This document shows positions 10,201 to 17,959 of a stretch of DNA of 64,000 bases, one piece after another. The notes beneath the pieces are model-generated. The model searched no databases. It saw only the letters and a program-made list of their open reading frames with translations, and was not told the origin of the DNA. The DNA lies in NCBI GenBank assembly GCA_041874725.1, contig CP097466.1, forward strand, positions 2,666,001 to 2,730,000, given 5' to 3'. Each line of letters starts with the position of its first letter. Positions within the stretch are counted from its first letter, which is position 1. Both the position numbers and the translations under genes were made by a program. This DNA comes from Duganella sp. BuS-21. Its GTDB lineage: Bacteria; Pseudomonadota; Gammaproteobacteria; Burkholderiales; Burkholderiaceae_D.

Positions 10201-10325
10201 CAGAAGGCGTGGAGACCGAAGAGCAGGCAGCCTTCCTGCTGCGTCACGGCTGCAACCTGGCGCAAGGCTATTTCTACAGCCGCCCGGTGTCGGCGGATGA
10301 TATGCTGGAACGCTGGAAAAAATAA
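7206..10325 (+). CDS. Membrane-anchored PAS/GGDEF/EAL c-di-GMP signalling protein
   Basis: The 1039-residue product is a sensor that makes and/or degrades the second messenger c-di-GMP. Order of parts: membrane helix at about 17-46, periplasmic sensor region, second membrane helix at about 157-180, HAMP linker to about 232, three PAS domains (about 240-360, 375-490, 493-615), GGDEF domain (about 620-785) with an intact GGDEF at 695-699, and EAL domain (about 800-1035) with the EAL motif at 823 (GVEALVRWNH) and the DDFGTGYSSL loop. Both catalytic signatures are intact, so it may be bifunctional. Ribosome-site quality at 7206 is poor. The gene is monocistronic. Confidence 0.93.
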   Translation: MTSTLYKRTRARLSALYGLSIYGALLLVVFGGLVIPAIIGSYLLIGVHEQQSARVALNESLQRNADILALGMQESLWNMNAESAHSLVESVMRDRSVLQVQVVGQADTQFMHVQSPRVASGTVYRAEREILVRGERIGRIMVEMDDARNQQELREKQLSYVFVLAAQLMVSLLLIVLFLNARLIKPLRKLMRFSDRLSHGDFETRLDVTGSDELGRLAQQLEQMRVAIKRLFEDIGQREERFRTIVTQVPGAVFRFRPDGPIDFVSDTIEDISGYSAAQFMRSTTHSWTNLIAPEDRKKQRRVIGQAIQDGQSYEIEYRILDASGAERWVQENGQPQPPDGGRDAPWVDGIISDISQRKHNEMRIEALLAEQSAILDNVMFGVMFVRHRSIVSVNRRCEELFGYEPGDMTGASTSILFLNTFDFESSGARQYPSLSDGDYFNEERQYRRKDGSVFWCLVSGYALDRSRANEGSIWVFADITERKEAEEKLRLSATVIEHIADGVVVLDAQGTIVAVNPAFTLITGYREEEAIGKDRTLTRSGRQDADFYDDMWRTQLEQGFWRGELWNLRKNGELYLEFLTVSAVRDTSGATTHYVGVFSDITKAKESQEKLDHLAHHDPLTALPNRLLFHDRLQHALQRASRDGEQLALLFIDLDRFKNVNDTLGHHIGDELLKQVAKALQDRLREGDTLARLGGDEFIVLLEDIENQFGASQVAEKLVQMFEEPFMVAGHELFVTCSVGISLFPDDASDLNMLIRNADVAMYQAKARGRNGYSFYAPSMTGEGVERLRLETFLRRSIEKDEIFLNYQPQVEIDTGRLIGVEALVRWNHPELGLVPPIRFIPLAEDTGFINQLGKWVLHEACRQMVRWEEAGLHVPKIAVNLSAKQFERGSIVNMVADILHDTGLAPQRLQLEVTESVIMNTGDALVFINDLHSIGVALAIDDFGTGYSSLAYLKQLPVETLKIDRSFIKDISTDVNDEAIAIAIIQLGKSMNLSVIAEGVETEEQAAFLLRHGCNLAQGYFYSRPVSADDMLERWKK

Positions 10326-10404
10326 GGTGTGGCCTGAAGGGGTTGATGTTGCTTGCCGCTTTAAAAGCAGGCGGCACCAACCCAACCCGCACACCGCTGC
10401 GGCC

Positions 10405-10432
10405 AGGGTCAGACCCTGCGAGGTCTGACCCT
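10405..10432 (+). terminator. Hairpin downstream of the GGDEF/EAL gene
   Basis: A perfect 11-base stem (AGGGTCAGACC / GGTCTGACCCT) with a six-base loop is followed by a short T-rich run (TTTCGTT), about 80 bases after the stop codon. It could terminate transcription. The stem core GGGTCAG is shared with the long palindrome at 36762, so it may instead belong to a repeat family. Confidence 0.5.
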
Positions 10433-10439
10433 TTCGTTA

Positions 10440-10496
10440 GGGGTGCTTTGAAGCACGGCTGTTGAAGCGCCAACGAGTATGCGGCATGAGCACCCC
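10440..10496. repeat. Inverted repeat upstream of the molybdopterin hydroxylase gene
   Basis: Eight-base arms GGGGTGCT (10440-10447) and AGCACCCC (10489-10496) enclose 41 bases. Together with the hairpin at 10405 and an imperfect inverted repeat near 10340-10385 (GGGTTG ... CAACCC around GCCGC ... GCGGC), it makes the 218-base gap 10326-10543 almost entirely palindromic. No gene is seen there. Confidence 0.5.
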
Positions 10497-10543
10497 CGGC
10501 GTGTAGCATCAAAAATAAAAACATTCGTCATTGGAGACTATTC

Positions 10544-12820
10544 ATGCAGGGAGCGAAAAGTACATCGCGCCGCCGCTTCATCCTGGGCGGCCTGGCGGTC
10601 AGCGGCGCCTTGGTGGTTGGCTGGGGCGTGGCGCCGCCGCGCCAGCGCCTGAACGGATCGCACCCGCTGCCGATGGGCGGCGACGGTGTGGCCTTGAACG
10701 GCTGGGTGGGCATCCACCCGGACGGCAGCGTCAGCGTGGCCATGCCGCGCAGCGAAATGGGGCAGGGCGTGTACACGGCCTTGCCGATGCTGGTGGCGGA
10801 GGAAATGGACGTGCCGCTGTCGCAAGTGCGGGTGGTGCAAGCGCCGATCGATAAAATTTTCGGCAACATCGCCATGCTGCAGGACGGGCTGCCGTTCCAT
10901 CCCGATGATACGGGCCGCCTGAAAAGCACGGTCAGCTGGGTGGTGGGCAAGGTCGCGCGCGAGCTGGGGCTGATCATCACCGGCGGTTCGTCGAGCGTGA
11001 AAGACGCGTGGCAACCGATGCGCGAAGCCGGCGCCACGGCGCGCGCCATGCTGGTGGCCGCTGCCGCCGCCGAATGGAAGGCGCGCGCGGAAGACTGCCG
11101 CACCGAGGATGGCCACGTGATCCACGCCGACGGCCGCCGTCTGGCATATGGTGCGCTGGCTGCCAAGGCGGTGCAGGCCAAGCCGGGCGAGGTGCGTCTG
11201 AAATCGCCGCAGGACTTCAAGCTGATAGGCCGTCCGCAGGCGCGCCGCGATACGCCGTCCAAGGTCAACGGCACCGCCATTTTCGGCATCGACGTGCGGC
11301 CGCTGGACATGTTGTACGCGGCGGTGCGCATGTCGCCGGTGATCGGCGGCTCGGTCGGCAGCGTCGACAGCGCGGCCGCGCTGAAGATGCCCGGCGTGGT
11401 CAAGCTGGTGGACTATGCGGGCGCGCTGCCGGAGAAAACCGGCGCCGGCGCCGGCGTCGCGGTCATCGCCAAGAGCTACTGGCAGGCCAGACAGGCCGCG
11501 CTGGCGCTGGTGATTCAATGGAACGACGGCCCGCTGGCGGGCCTGTCGAGCGCCGCCATCTATGCCGATTTCGCGGCCAGGCTGGATGCGGAAGACGGCT
11601 TCGCCTACTACAAGGCGGGCGACATGGACGCGGTGGAAGGCAAGGCCGCCGGCGTGGCCAAGACCGTGAAGGCCGAATACCGCGCGCCATATCTGGCGCA
11701 TGCGGCCATGGAGCCGGTCAACTGTACTGCGCAGGTCAAGGACGGCAAGGTGCACCTGTGGGCGCCGACGCAGTCGCCTGGCTTCGCGGTGGACGTGGCG
11801 GCCAAGGTGGGCGGCGTGTCGGCCGACGACGTGGTGCTGACGGTGACCATGCTGGGCGGCGGCTTCGGCCGGCGGCTCGACGTGGACATGGTGGCCCAGG
11901 TGGTGGCCATCGCCAAGCAGGCGGATGGCTATCCGGTGCAGCTGATCTGGTCGCGCGAGGACGATACCACGCACGACGTCTACCGCCCGGCATCGCTGGC
12001 GCGTTTCAGCGCCACGCTGGACGCTGCGGGCACGGTGCTCGGCTACGACAACAAATCGGCCAGCGGCGCGATCTCGCACCAATTCTTCAAGCGCAATCTC
12101 GGCCTGCCGCCGGGCGGCCCGGACAAGACCACGGCCGAAGGCGAATTCGACATGCAGTACCACTTCGCCAACCAACGCATCCGCCATGTGATCGTGGACA
12201 GTGCGGTGCCGCTGGGCTACTGGCGTTCGGTGGGCCACTCGCACAATGCGTTCTTCAAAGAGAGCTTCATCGACGAACTGGCGCATGCGGCGGGCAAGGA
12301 CAGCGTGGTATTCCGCCGCGAACTGCTGGCGCAGCATCCACGTCACCTGGCGGTGCTGAACGCGGCGGTGGCCAAGGCCGGCGCGGCGCCGGAGGGCAGG
12401 GCGCATGGCGTGGCGCTGCATCAATCGTTCGGCACCATCGTCGCGCAGGTGGCGGAGGTGTCGGTGGAAGGCGCCGAGATCCGCGTGCACCGCGTGGTGT
12501 GCGCGGTCGACTGCGGGCTGGCGGTTAATCCGAATACGATTGCGCAGCAGGCGGAATCGGGCGTCGTGTTCGGCTTATCGGCGGCGTTGTACGGCGCGGT
12601 CACGATCAAGGATGGCAAGGTCGAGCAAAGCAACTTCCACGACTACGCGGTGCTGCGGCTGAACCAGGCGCCGGAAGTGGAAACCATCATCCTGCCAAGC
12701 GCGGCGCATCCCGAAGGCATGGGCGAGCCGGCGACGCCGCCGATCGCCCCGGCGGTCGCCAACGCCGTCTTCAAACTCACCGGCCAACGCCTGCGCAGCC
12801 TGCCGCTAAGCTTGGCCTAG
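10544..12820 (+). CDS. Molybdopterin-binding large subunit of a xanthine-oxidase-family hydroxylase (IorB-like)
   Basis: This 758-residue periplasmic oxidoreductase resembles the beta subunit of isoquinoline 1-oxidoreductase and related aldehyde dehydrogenases. It starts with a Tat signal (SRRRFILGG, then a hydrophobic stretch), as expected for a protein exported with its molybdenum cofactor. Cofactor-binding features include PRSEMGQGVYTALPMLVAEE and LGGGFGRRLDVDMVAQ. The substrate is unknown. The small two-[2Fe-2S] partner subunit normally encoded next door is absent. The ATG has GGAG nine bases upstream. Its last 15 bases overlap the convergent thioredoxin-like gene. Confidence 0.88.
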   Translation: MQGAKSTSRRRFILGGLAVSGALVVGWGVAPPRQRLNGSHPLPMGGDGVALNGWVGIHPDGSVSVAMPRSEMGQGVYTALPMLVAEEMDVPLSQVRVVQAPIDKIFGNIAMLQDGLPFHPDDTGRLKSTVSWVVGKVARELGLIITGGSSSVKDAWQPMREAGATARAMLVAAAAAEWKARAEDCRTEDGHVIHADGRRLAYGALAAKAVQAKPGEVRLKSPQDFKLIGRPQARRDTPSKVNGTAIFGIDVRPLDMLYAAVRMSPVIGGSVGSVDSAAALKMPGVVKLVDYAGALPEKTGAGAGVAVIAKSYWQARQAALALVIQWNDGPLAGLSSAAIYADFAARLDAEDGFAYYKAGDMDAVEGKAAGVAKTVKAEYRAPYLAHAAMEPVNCTAQVKDGKVHLWAPTQSPGFAVDVAAKVGGVSADDVVLTVTMLGGGFGRRLDVDMVAQVVAIAKQADGYPVQLIWSREDDTTHDVYRPASLARFSATLDAAGTVLGYDNKSASGAISHQFFKRNLGLPPGGPDKTTAEGEFDMQYHFANQRIRHVIVDSAVPLGYWRSVGHSHNAFFKESFIDELAHAAGKDSVVFRRELLAQHPRHLAVLNAAVAKAGAAPEGRAHGVALHQSFGTIVAQVAEVSVEGAEIRVHRVVCAVDCGLAVNPNTIAQQAESGVVFGLSAALYGAVTIKDGKVEQSNFHDYAVLRLNQAPEVETIILPSAAHPEGMGEPATPPIAPAVANAVFKLTGQRLRSLPLSLA

Positions 12821-13228
12821 CAGGGTGCGCAGGTTGCAGTCGCGTTGCCACTGGGCGCGTTCTTTGCTGTTGGTGATGAGCGCCTGCAGCTCTTGATCGC
12901 TTTGCGCGGACGTCGATTGCACCAGGCGGTGGGCGATGCCGGCATCCGGCAGCATGGTGCCGAAGAACGCCACCAGCTCGTGATGCTGGATCAGCAGGGT
13001 CGGGAAGTTTTCCACGTCCAGGTCGCCGACCACGTCAGCATGGTCTTCAATGTCGATCCAGACGAAGAATTTGTCCAGATGACGCGCCGCCACTTCGTCG
13101 AAGGTGGCGCGGTAGGTGGCGCAGGTGCCGCACCAGGCGGCGCACAGGCAGGCGACGATCCAGCGGTCGCCGGCCACGGCGGCGGCGATCTCTTCACGGT
13201 TCTCGAAATTCAGGGTCAGGCTGGCCAT
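12806..13228 (-). CDS. Thioredoxin-family protein
   Basis: A 140-residue cytoplasmic protein with a thioredoxin fold: WIVACLCAAWCGTCATYRATF carries the CxxC pair (WCGTC), and the cis-proline segment is FPTLLI. The N-terminus has no signal peptide, unlike DsbE-type proteins. The C-terminal 40 residues (HRLVQSTSAQSDQELQAL onward) form helices not present in plain thioredoxin. Its end overlaps the 3' end of the convergent molybdopterin hydroxylase gene; its start is divergent from tsaB. Confidence 0.85.
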   Translation of the reverse strand: MASLTLNFENREEIAAAVAGDRWIVACLCAAWCGTCATYRATFDEVAARHLDKFFVWIDIEDHADVVGDLDVENFPTLLIQHHELVAFFGTMLPDAGIAHRLVQSTSAQSDQELQALITNSKERAQWQRDCNLRTLLGQA

Positions 13229-13322
13229 AGTCGGTTCTGCAAACAGCGCGCTGGGCGCTAAAGGCGTATTTTACCTCCCCGCGCGGGGTCGCGCCCGCCG
13301 GCCCGCCGGGTTAAAATACGGG

Positions 13323-14015
13323 ATGCCTATTATTCTTGCCATTGAAACCTCGTCCGAGACCGCTTCCTGCGCTTTGCTGCGGGGCGATGCCGTCATTAGC
13401 CGCCTGTCGAGCGGCGTGCGTACCCATTCCCAGGCCGTGTTGCCGATGATTCAGGAGTTGCTGGCCGAGGCCGGCATCAGCCTGCAGGATTGCGATGCCG
13501 TCGCCTTCGGTTCAGGCCCCGGTTCGTTTACCGGCGTGCGCACCGCCTGCGGCGTGGCCCAGGGCCTGGCCTTCGGTGGCAAGCTACCGGCCGTGCCGGT
13601 AGTGACCTTGGATGCGATGGCGCTGGCCTGCCATCAGCAACACGGCGCCGACGAGGTGCTGGTGATGCTCGATGCGCGCATGGGCGAAGTCTATTGGGCG
13701 CAGTACCGGTTCGAGAACGGTGCGCCGGTGGCGGTGCTGCCGGCGGTGTTGTCGGCACCTGCCGACGTGCGTCCGCAGGGCTCGCCGGTGGCGTGCGGCA
13801 ATGGTTTATCGGCGTATGCCGAGGCCTTCCCGGCCGGCGGCTTTGCCGAGGTAATGCCGCATGCGGAGCAGGTGGCGCAGTTGGCGGCCATCGCTTTTGC
13901 CGCCGGCCAGACCGTCACGGCCGCCGAGGCGCAGCCGCTGTATCTGCGCAACAAGGTCGCCTACACGCAGGCCGAGCGCCGTGAGATGACCGCCGCCAAG
14001 GAAGCCGGGGCATGA
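13323..14015 (+). CDS. tsaB: tRNA threonylcarbamoyladenosine biosynthesis protein TsaB
   Basis: TsaB is the scaffold partner of TsaD in making t6A at position 37 of ANN-decoding tRNAs. The 230-residue product has the ASKHA-fold start ILAIETSSETASCALL, the H36-like HSQAVLPMI segment and SGPGSFTGVRTACGVAQGLA, which together are diagnostic. No clear Shine-Dalgarno precedes the ATG at 13323; a TAAAAT box lies only 6-11 bases upstream, so a very short leader is possible. The stop overlaps rimI by four bases (ATGA). Confidence 0.95.
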   Translation: MPIILAIETSSETASCALLRGDAVISRLSSGVRTHSQAVLPMIQELLAEAGISLQDCDAVAFGSGPGSFTGVRTACGVAQGLAFGGKLPAVPVVTLDAMALACHQQHGADEVLVMLDARMGEVYWAQYRFENGAPVAVLPAVLSAPADVRPQGSPVACGNGLSAYAEAFPAGGFAEVMPHAEQVAQLAAIAFAAGQTVTAAEAQPLYLRNKVAYTQAERREMTAAKEAGA

Positions 14016-14485
14016 TCGCGCCGGTGTGGGATTTGGCGCGGCTCAATTACGAGCCGATGCACAAGACCGACCTGGAACAGGTGCTGGCGCTGGAGGAGAG
14101 CGTGTATCCGCATCCCTGGTCCATGGCCAATTTTGTCGATTCGCTCAACAGCAATTACGAAGCCTGGGTGCTGCGCGACCGCGATGGCGAGTTGCTCGGC
14201 TATTTCCTGCTGATGGCGGTGGTCGACGAGTCGCATTTGCTGAATGTGGCGGTGTCTGCCAGCAAGCAGGGACAGGGCTTGGGGCGTTTCCTGTTGAACC
14301 AGGCGGTAGCCTGTTCGCGCGGCCTGGGCATGGAGTCGGTGTTGCTGGAGGTTCGGCCGTCGAATACGCGGGCGCTGAAGATTTATGAGCGCTATGGATT
14401 TAAACAGATCGGCCGGCGCAAGGGTTATTACCCGGCGGCGGAAGGGCAACGCGAGGACGCTATTGTGATGCGGTTTGGCTTATGA
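14012..14485 (+). CDS. rimI: Ribosomal protein S18 alanine N-acetyltransferase
   Basis: This 157-residue GNAT acetyltransferase acetylates the N-terminal alanine of ribosomal protein S18. The acetyl-CoA loop appears as SKQGQGLGRFLLNQAV and the C-terminal signature as RPSNTRALKIYERYGFKQIG, ending in YYPAAEGQREDAIVM. It is coupled by four-base overlaps to tsaB upstream and to the glycosylase-like gene downstream, the usual tsaB-rimI arrangement. Confidence 0.94.
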   Translation: MIAPVWDLARLNYEPMHKTDLEQVLALEESVYPHPWSMANFVDSLNSNYEAWVLRDRDGELLGYFLLMAVVDESHLLNVAVSASKQGQGLGRFLLNQAVACSRGLGMESVLLEVRPSNTRALKIYERYGFKQIGRRKGYYPAAEGQREDAIVMRFGL

Positions 14486-15543
14486 ACCGGAGTACCGTGT
14501 TCCTGCAGGAGATGGGCATAGGCGTGCAATGGAAGTTGCGCAATGGCGTGGCGGACGTGGCCGGCGAGGAGGGCGCGACGGCGGACGCCGAGGCGCCGGA
14601 TACCTTCGTTTCGGCAGTGCAGGCGCTGGCCGATGGCTGGCCGGTGGCCGAGGCGCTACCAGCCGCTCCGTCCGCACCAGTCGCACCTGCCGCCGCGCGC
14701 CCGGATGCTCCGCCAGCCGCACCGGCTGCCGCACCTCGCACGCCGGCGCCGACGGCGGCCCCGGCTGCTGCTGCGGCCGGGGACGACGCCATGGCCTGGT
14801 TCGACAACGCGCCGACACCGCCGCCGTCCGCCGCGCCTGCGCGCCCTGCATCGCGTCCATCGGCCTCTGCCGCCGCACCACGCGCGCCGGCAGCCGAAGA
14901 GGCCGTTGCCGAGGGCGAATCGACGTCCTGGTTCGACGACGCGCCGGCCCCGGCACGCGCGGCGCCCGTCAGCGACGCAGCCATCGCCGTCATGGACTGG
15001 CCTACCTTGAAGGCCGCCGTTTCCACCTGTACCCGCTGCGACCTGTGCGCCACGCGCCGCAACGCCGTCAACGGCCGTGGTCCCGAGCAGGCGCGCTGGA
15101 TCGCCTTCAGCGGCGCACCATCGCGTCTTGATGACAGGGACGCACAAGCCGTCGCCGGTGAGGCCGGCCAACTGCTGCACAATATGCTGAAAGCCATCGA
15201 CCTTCAGCCCGATACCGACGTCTACATCACCAACGTGGTCAAGTGCCGCCCGGCGACGCCCGACGGCGCCGACCGCGCACCGACCGCCGAGGAAGTGGTC
15301 GCCTGCCGTCCCTACCTGGAGCGTGAATTGGTGCTGACCGGCGCCACCATGGCAATGACCTTCGGCCAGATGGCCGCGAAGGGCCTGATGATGGGCCCGG
15401 CCGCGCGCGGCAAGGTGATGCACTACGGCGCCGCCCAGCTGCCGGTGGTGGCCAGCTACCACCCTGAAGATCTGCTGCGCAAGCCGGAAGACAAAGCCAA
15501 GGCCTGGGCCGACCTTTGCTTGGCGAAAGCCAGCCATGCCTGA
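14482..15543 (+). CDS. Uracil-DNA glycosylase family 4-like protein with a HolD (psi)-like N-terminus
   Basis: A 353-residue protein in three parts. Residues 1-25 (STVFLQEMGIGVQWKLRNG) resemble the short N-terminal motif of the DNA polymerase III psi subunit (LQQLGITQW in E. coli HolD). Residues 30-165 are an Ala/Pro-rich linker. From about 170 on it resembles an iron-sulfur uracil-DNA glycosylase of family 4, with Cys183/Cys186, Cys255 and Cys275 in the right contexts (CTRCDLC, VVKCRP, VACRPYL) and a SYHPEDLL motif with His327. The usual catalytic GEAPG motif is altered to FSGAPSRLDD near 209-218, so glycosylase activity is doubtful. rimI is next to holD in E. coli, which supports the psi reading. 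Confidence 0.75.
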   Translation: MNRSTVFLQEMGIGVQWKLRNGVADVAGEEGATADAEAPDTFVSAVQALADGWPVAEALPAAPSAPVAPAAARPDAPPAAPAAAPRTPAPTAAPAAAAAGDDAMAWFDNAPTPPPSAAPARPASRPSASAAAPRAPAAEEAVAEGESTSWFDDAPAPARAAPVSDAAIAVMDWPTLKAAVSTCTRCDLCATRRNAVNGRGPEQARWIAFSGAPSRLDDRDAQAVAGEAGQLLHNMLKAIDLQPDTDVYITNVVKCRPATPDGADRAPTAEEVVACRPYLERELVLTGATMAMTFGQMAAKGLMMGPAARGKVMHYGAAQLPVVASYHPEDLLRKPEDKAKAWADLCLAKASHA

Positions 15544-16474
15544 CCAGTCGCCCGGCAGCTATCAAGCCCTGTTTGAAAGCCGCTGGCCGCATCTGAGCAA
15601 CCCGCACGTGCGGGCGCTGGCCTGGCTGCTGGACGCGCCCGACCTGCTTGATCCTGTCGCGCCGCACTGGCAAGGCCGCATCGCCTCGCTGGGCCCGATG
15701 CCGCAGGCCAGCGCCGACTGGCTGGCCGCGCTTGAACGCGATCCAGCCCCGCTGGCGGCCGCGCTCGGCGACAAGCACTATTCGCGCCTCGGCCTCTACG
15801 CTGAAAAGCTGATGGCCTTCTACTTCGCCGAACACGGCCAGTTGCATGCCCATGGCCTGCAAGTACGCGCCGACCGCACCGACACCATCGGCGAATTCGA
15901 TTTCCTGCTGCGCGTAGGCGCGGACCTGGTACACATCGAATTCGCCACCAAGTTCTACTTGCTCGACGCCAACGCCACCGGTGCCGACTTCAACGGCCTG
16001 ATCGGCCCCAACCTGGCCGATACGCTGGGCGCCAAGATGCGCAAGATTTTCGACAAGCAGCTGTCGCTGGCCGACCATCCGGCCGCCCGCGCCTTGCTGC
16101 CGCAGCCGGTGGCGCGCGCGCAGGCGTTGGTCAAGGGCTGGCTGTTCTATCCGGACGGCGTGCCGCCCATGCCAGGCATCTCGCAGCCGCATTGCCATGG
16201 CTTCTGGATGACGCAGGCGCAGGCCGCCGGCCTGCCGGAGCAGCAGTACGCCATCATGCCGCGCCTGCAATGGCTGGCGCCGCTCAAGACCGACACCGGC
16301 ATCGACAAGGCCGAACTGTTGACCGCATTGCACGATGCCGCCGCGCCAGTCATGGTGGCGGCACTGCAAAGTGTAGGGGAGTATCTGGTGGAGGAGCGCC
16401 GGGGCTTCGTGGTGCCCGACAGCTGGCGTGAACAGGCCGCGCAGCGCCGCCACGAGGGCGTGCTGCCTGCGTGA
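15536..16474 (+). CDS. DUF1853 family protein
   Basis: A 312-residue soluble protein of unknown function. The start YQALFESRWPHLSNPHVRALAWLL and the central GEFDFLLRVGADLVHIEFATKFYL, which looks like a PD-(D/E)XK nuclease-type core (E/D ... E-x-A-x-K), match DUF1853. It overlaps the upstream glycosylase-like gene by eight bases and is the last gene of the tsaB-rimI operon before a REP-like element. Confidence 0.85.
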   Translation: MPDQSPGSYQALFESRWPHLSNPHVRALAWLLDAPDLLDPVAPHWQGRIASLGPMPQASADWLAALERDPAPLAAALGDKHYSRLGLYAEKLMAFYFAEHGQLHAHGLQVRADRTDTIGEFDFLLRVGADLVHIEFATKFYLLDANATGADFNGLIGPNLADTLGAKMRKIFDKQLSLADHPAARALLPQPVARAQALVKGWLFYPDGVPPMPGISQPHCHGFWMTQAQAAGLPEQQYAIMPRLQWLAPLKTDTGIDKAELLTALHDAAAPVMVAALQSVGEYLVEERRGFVVPDSWREQAAQRRHEGVLPA

Positions 16475-16478
16475 ACCT

Positions 16479-16559
16479 CGTCGTTCCCGCGCACGCGGGA
16501 ACCCATAGAAAGTTGGTGCCGCAGACGCCGTATGGATTCCCGCTTGCGCGGGCATGACG
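16479..16559. repeat. REP-like palindromic element, copy 2
   Basis: The left half CGTCGTTCCCGCG-CAC-GCGGGAAC folds on itself. After CCATA and a spacer comes a mirrored half starting TATGGATTCCCGC and ending CATGACG. It fills the gap between two convergent genes (DUF1853 and lplT), exactly as copies 1 and 3 do. Confidence 0.8.
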
Positions 16560-16566
16560 GTGGGGG

Positions 16567-17829
16567 TTAGTGCTTGGCCTCGCCGATCAGGCTGATCGAA
16601 TCGAACTCGCGCTGGTTCGCCAGGTGCCGGCGCAGGATGTACAACATAGTGCCCGCCAGGAACAAGCCGAACAGCACGATGATGATGTTCAGGTTCAAGT
16701 GGGCGCGCAGCATCAGCGAGTACACCGCCAGCATGGTCAGGATCGACAGGTTTTCATTGAAATTCTGCACCGCGATCGAGTGACCCGCGCTCATCAGCAC
16801 GTGGCCGCGATGCTGCAGCAGCGCATTCATCGGCACCAGGAAGAAGCCACCCAGCAGGCCGACCAGAATCAGCAGCGGATAGGCCAGCGTCAGCGATTGC
16901 ACCAGCGGCATCAGCATGACGATCACGCCCATGGCGATACCGACCGGAATCACCGACAGCGACTTGCGCAGCGTGATGCAGCGCGCCGAAATAATCGCGC
17001 CCACTGCCACGCCGATCGCCACCACGCCCACCAGGCTGGTGGACTGCTCATACGACAGCTTCAGGGTCCGGTTGGCCCATTCCAGCACGATGAATTGCAA
17101 GGTTTGCGCCGCGCCCCAGAACAGGGTGGTCACGCCCAGCGAAATCTGACCCAGCTTGTCTTTCCACAGCATGCCGAAGCAGTTGGCGAAGTCGCTGATC
17201 AGGCGGATCGGGTTGCGCTCCTGGTGGCCGTAGACGCAGCCGGTGTCCGGGATGCGGGTATTGAACAGCGCCGCCAGCATATAGATACCCACCACCACGC
17301 ACAGCGCGGCCTGGGTCGGGGTTTCGATGCCGGTATCGATCACCGGCATGTCGAAGCCCAGCAGGAAGCCCGAGACCCGGCCGCCCACCAGCGCGCCGCC
17401 CATCACCGTGCCGAAGATAATCGACAGCACGGTCAAGCCTTCAACCCAGCCATTGGCGGCCACGAGTTTTTCGGCAGGCAGTAATTCTGTCAGGATGCCG
17501 TACTTGGCCGGCGAGTACACCGCCGCGCCGAAACCGACGATGGCGTAGGCCATCAAAGGATGCACGTGGGCGAATATCAGCAGACAGCCACCAACCTTGA
17601 TCAGGTTGGAAATGAACATAACCTTGCCTTTGGGCATCGAATCTGCGAACGCACCGACAAACGCCGCCAACAGCACATAAAAGAGCGTAAACGACAGCTT
17701 CAGGAGCGGAGTGACCCATCCTGGCGATTGCATATTTATCAGTAAGTCAATCGCAACAAACAGCAGCGCGTTATCCGCCAACGACGAAAAGAACTGCGCT
17801 GCCATGATGGTATAGAAACCACGATTCAT
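16567..17829 (-). CDS. lplT: Lysophospholipid transporter (MFS)
   Basis: LplT flips lysophosphatidylethanolamine and lysophosphatidylglycerol into the cytoplasm for re-acylation. The 420-residue protein has about 12 membrane helices and begins MNRGFYTIMAAQFFSSLADNAL, close to the usual LplT start. It includes VGFGAAVYSPAKYGILTELLP, another family landmark. In enterobacteria it is coupled or fused to the acyltransferase Aas; no aas lies next to it here. It is divergent from alr, with 130 bases between the starts. Confidence 0.9.
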   Translation of the reverse strand: MNRGFYTIMAAQFFSSLADNALLFVAIDLLINMQSPGWVTPLLKLSFTLFYVLLAAFVGAFADSMPKGKVMFISNLIKVGGCLLIFAHVHPLMAYAIVGFGAAVYSPAKYGILTELLPAEKLVAANGWVEGLTVLSIIFGTVMGGALVGGRVSGFLLGFDMPVIDTGIETPTQAALCVVVGIYMLAALFNTRIPDTGCVYGHQERNPIRLISDFANCFGMLWKDKLGQISLGVTTLFWGAAQTLQFIVLEWANRTLKLSYEQSTSLVGVVAIGVAVGAIISARCITLRKSLSVIPVGIAMGVIVMLMPLVQSLTLAYPLLILVGLLGGFFLVPMNALLQHRGHVLMSAGHSIAVQNFNENLSILTMLAVYSLMLRAHLNLNIIIVLFGLFLAGTMLYILRRHLANQREFDSISLIGEAKH

Positions 17830-17959
17830 TCTGGGATAGCCTGAAAACTTATCTGGCTTGCTTTATACCATGCTTTGATCGTATCCCCAAGAATTGAGCA
17901 GTGCGCCCGGGCGCGGGCGCGGTAAAATGGCGGCTTCGTTTATTGATCTGAAATGACGT

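Noticed and set aside
13265..13320. CGTATTTTA ... TAAAATACG inverted repeat between the thioredoxin-like gene and tsaB as an operator
   Set aside because: The arms are 38 bases apart and each contains a -10-like TAAAAT for one of the two divergent genes, so promoter symmetry explains it well enough.
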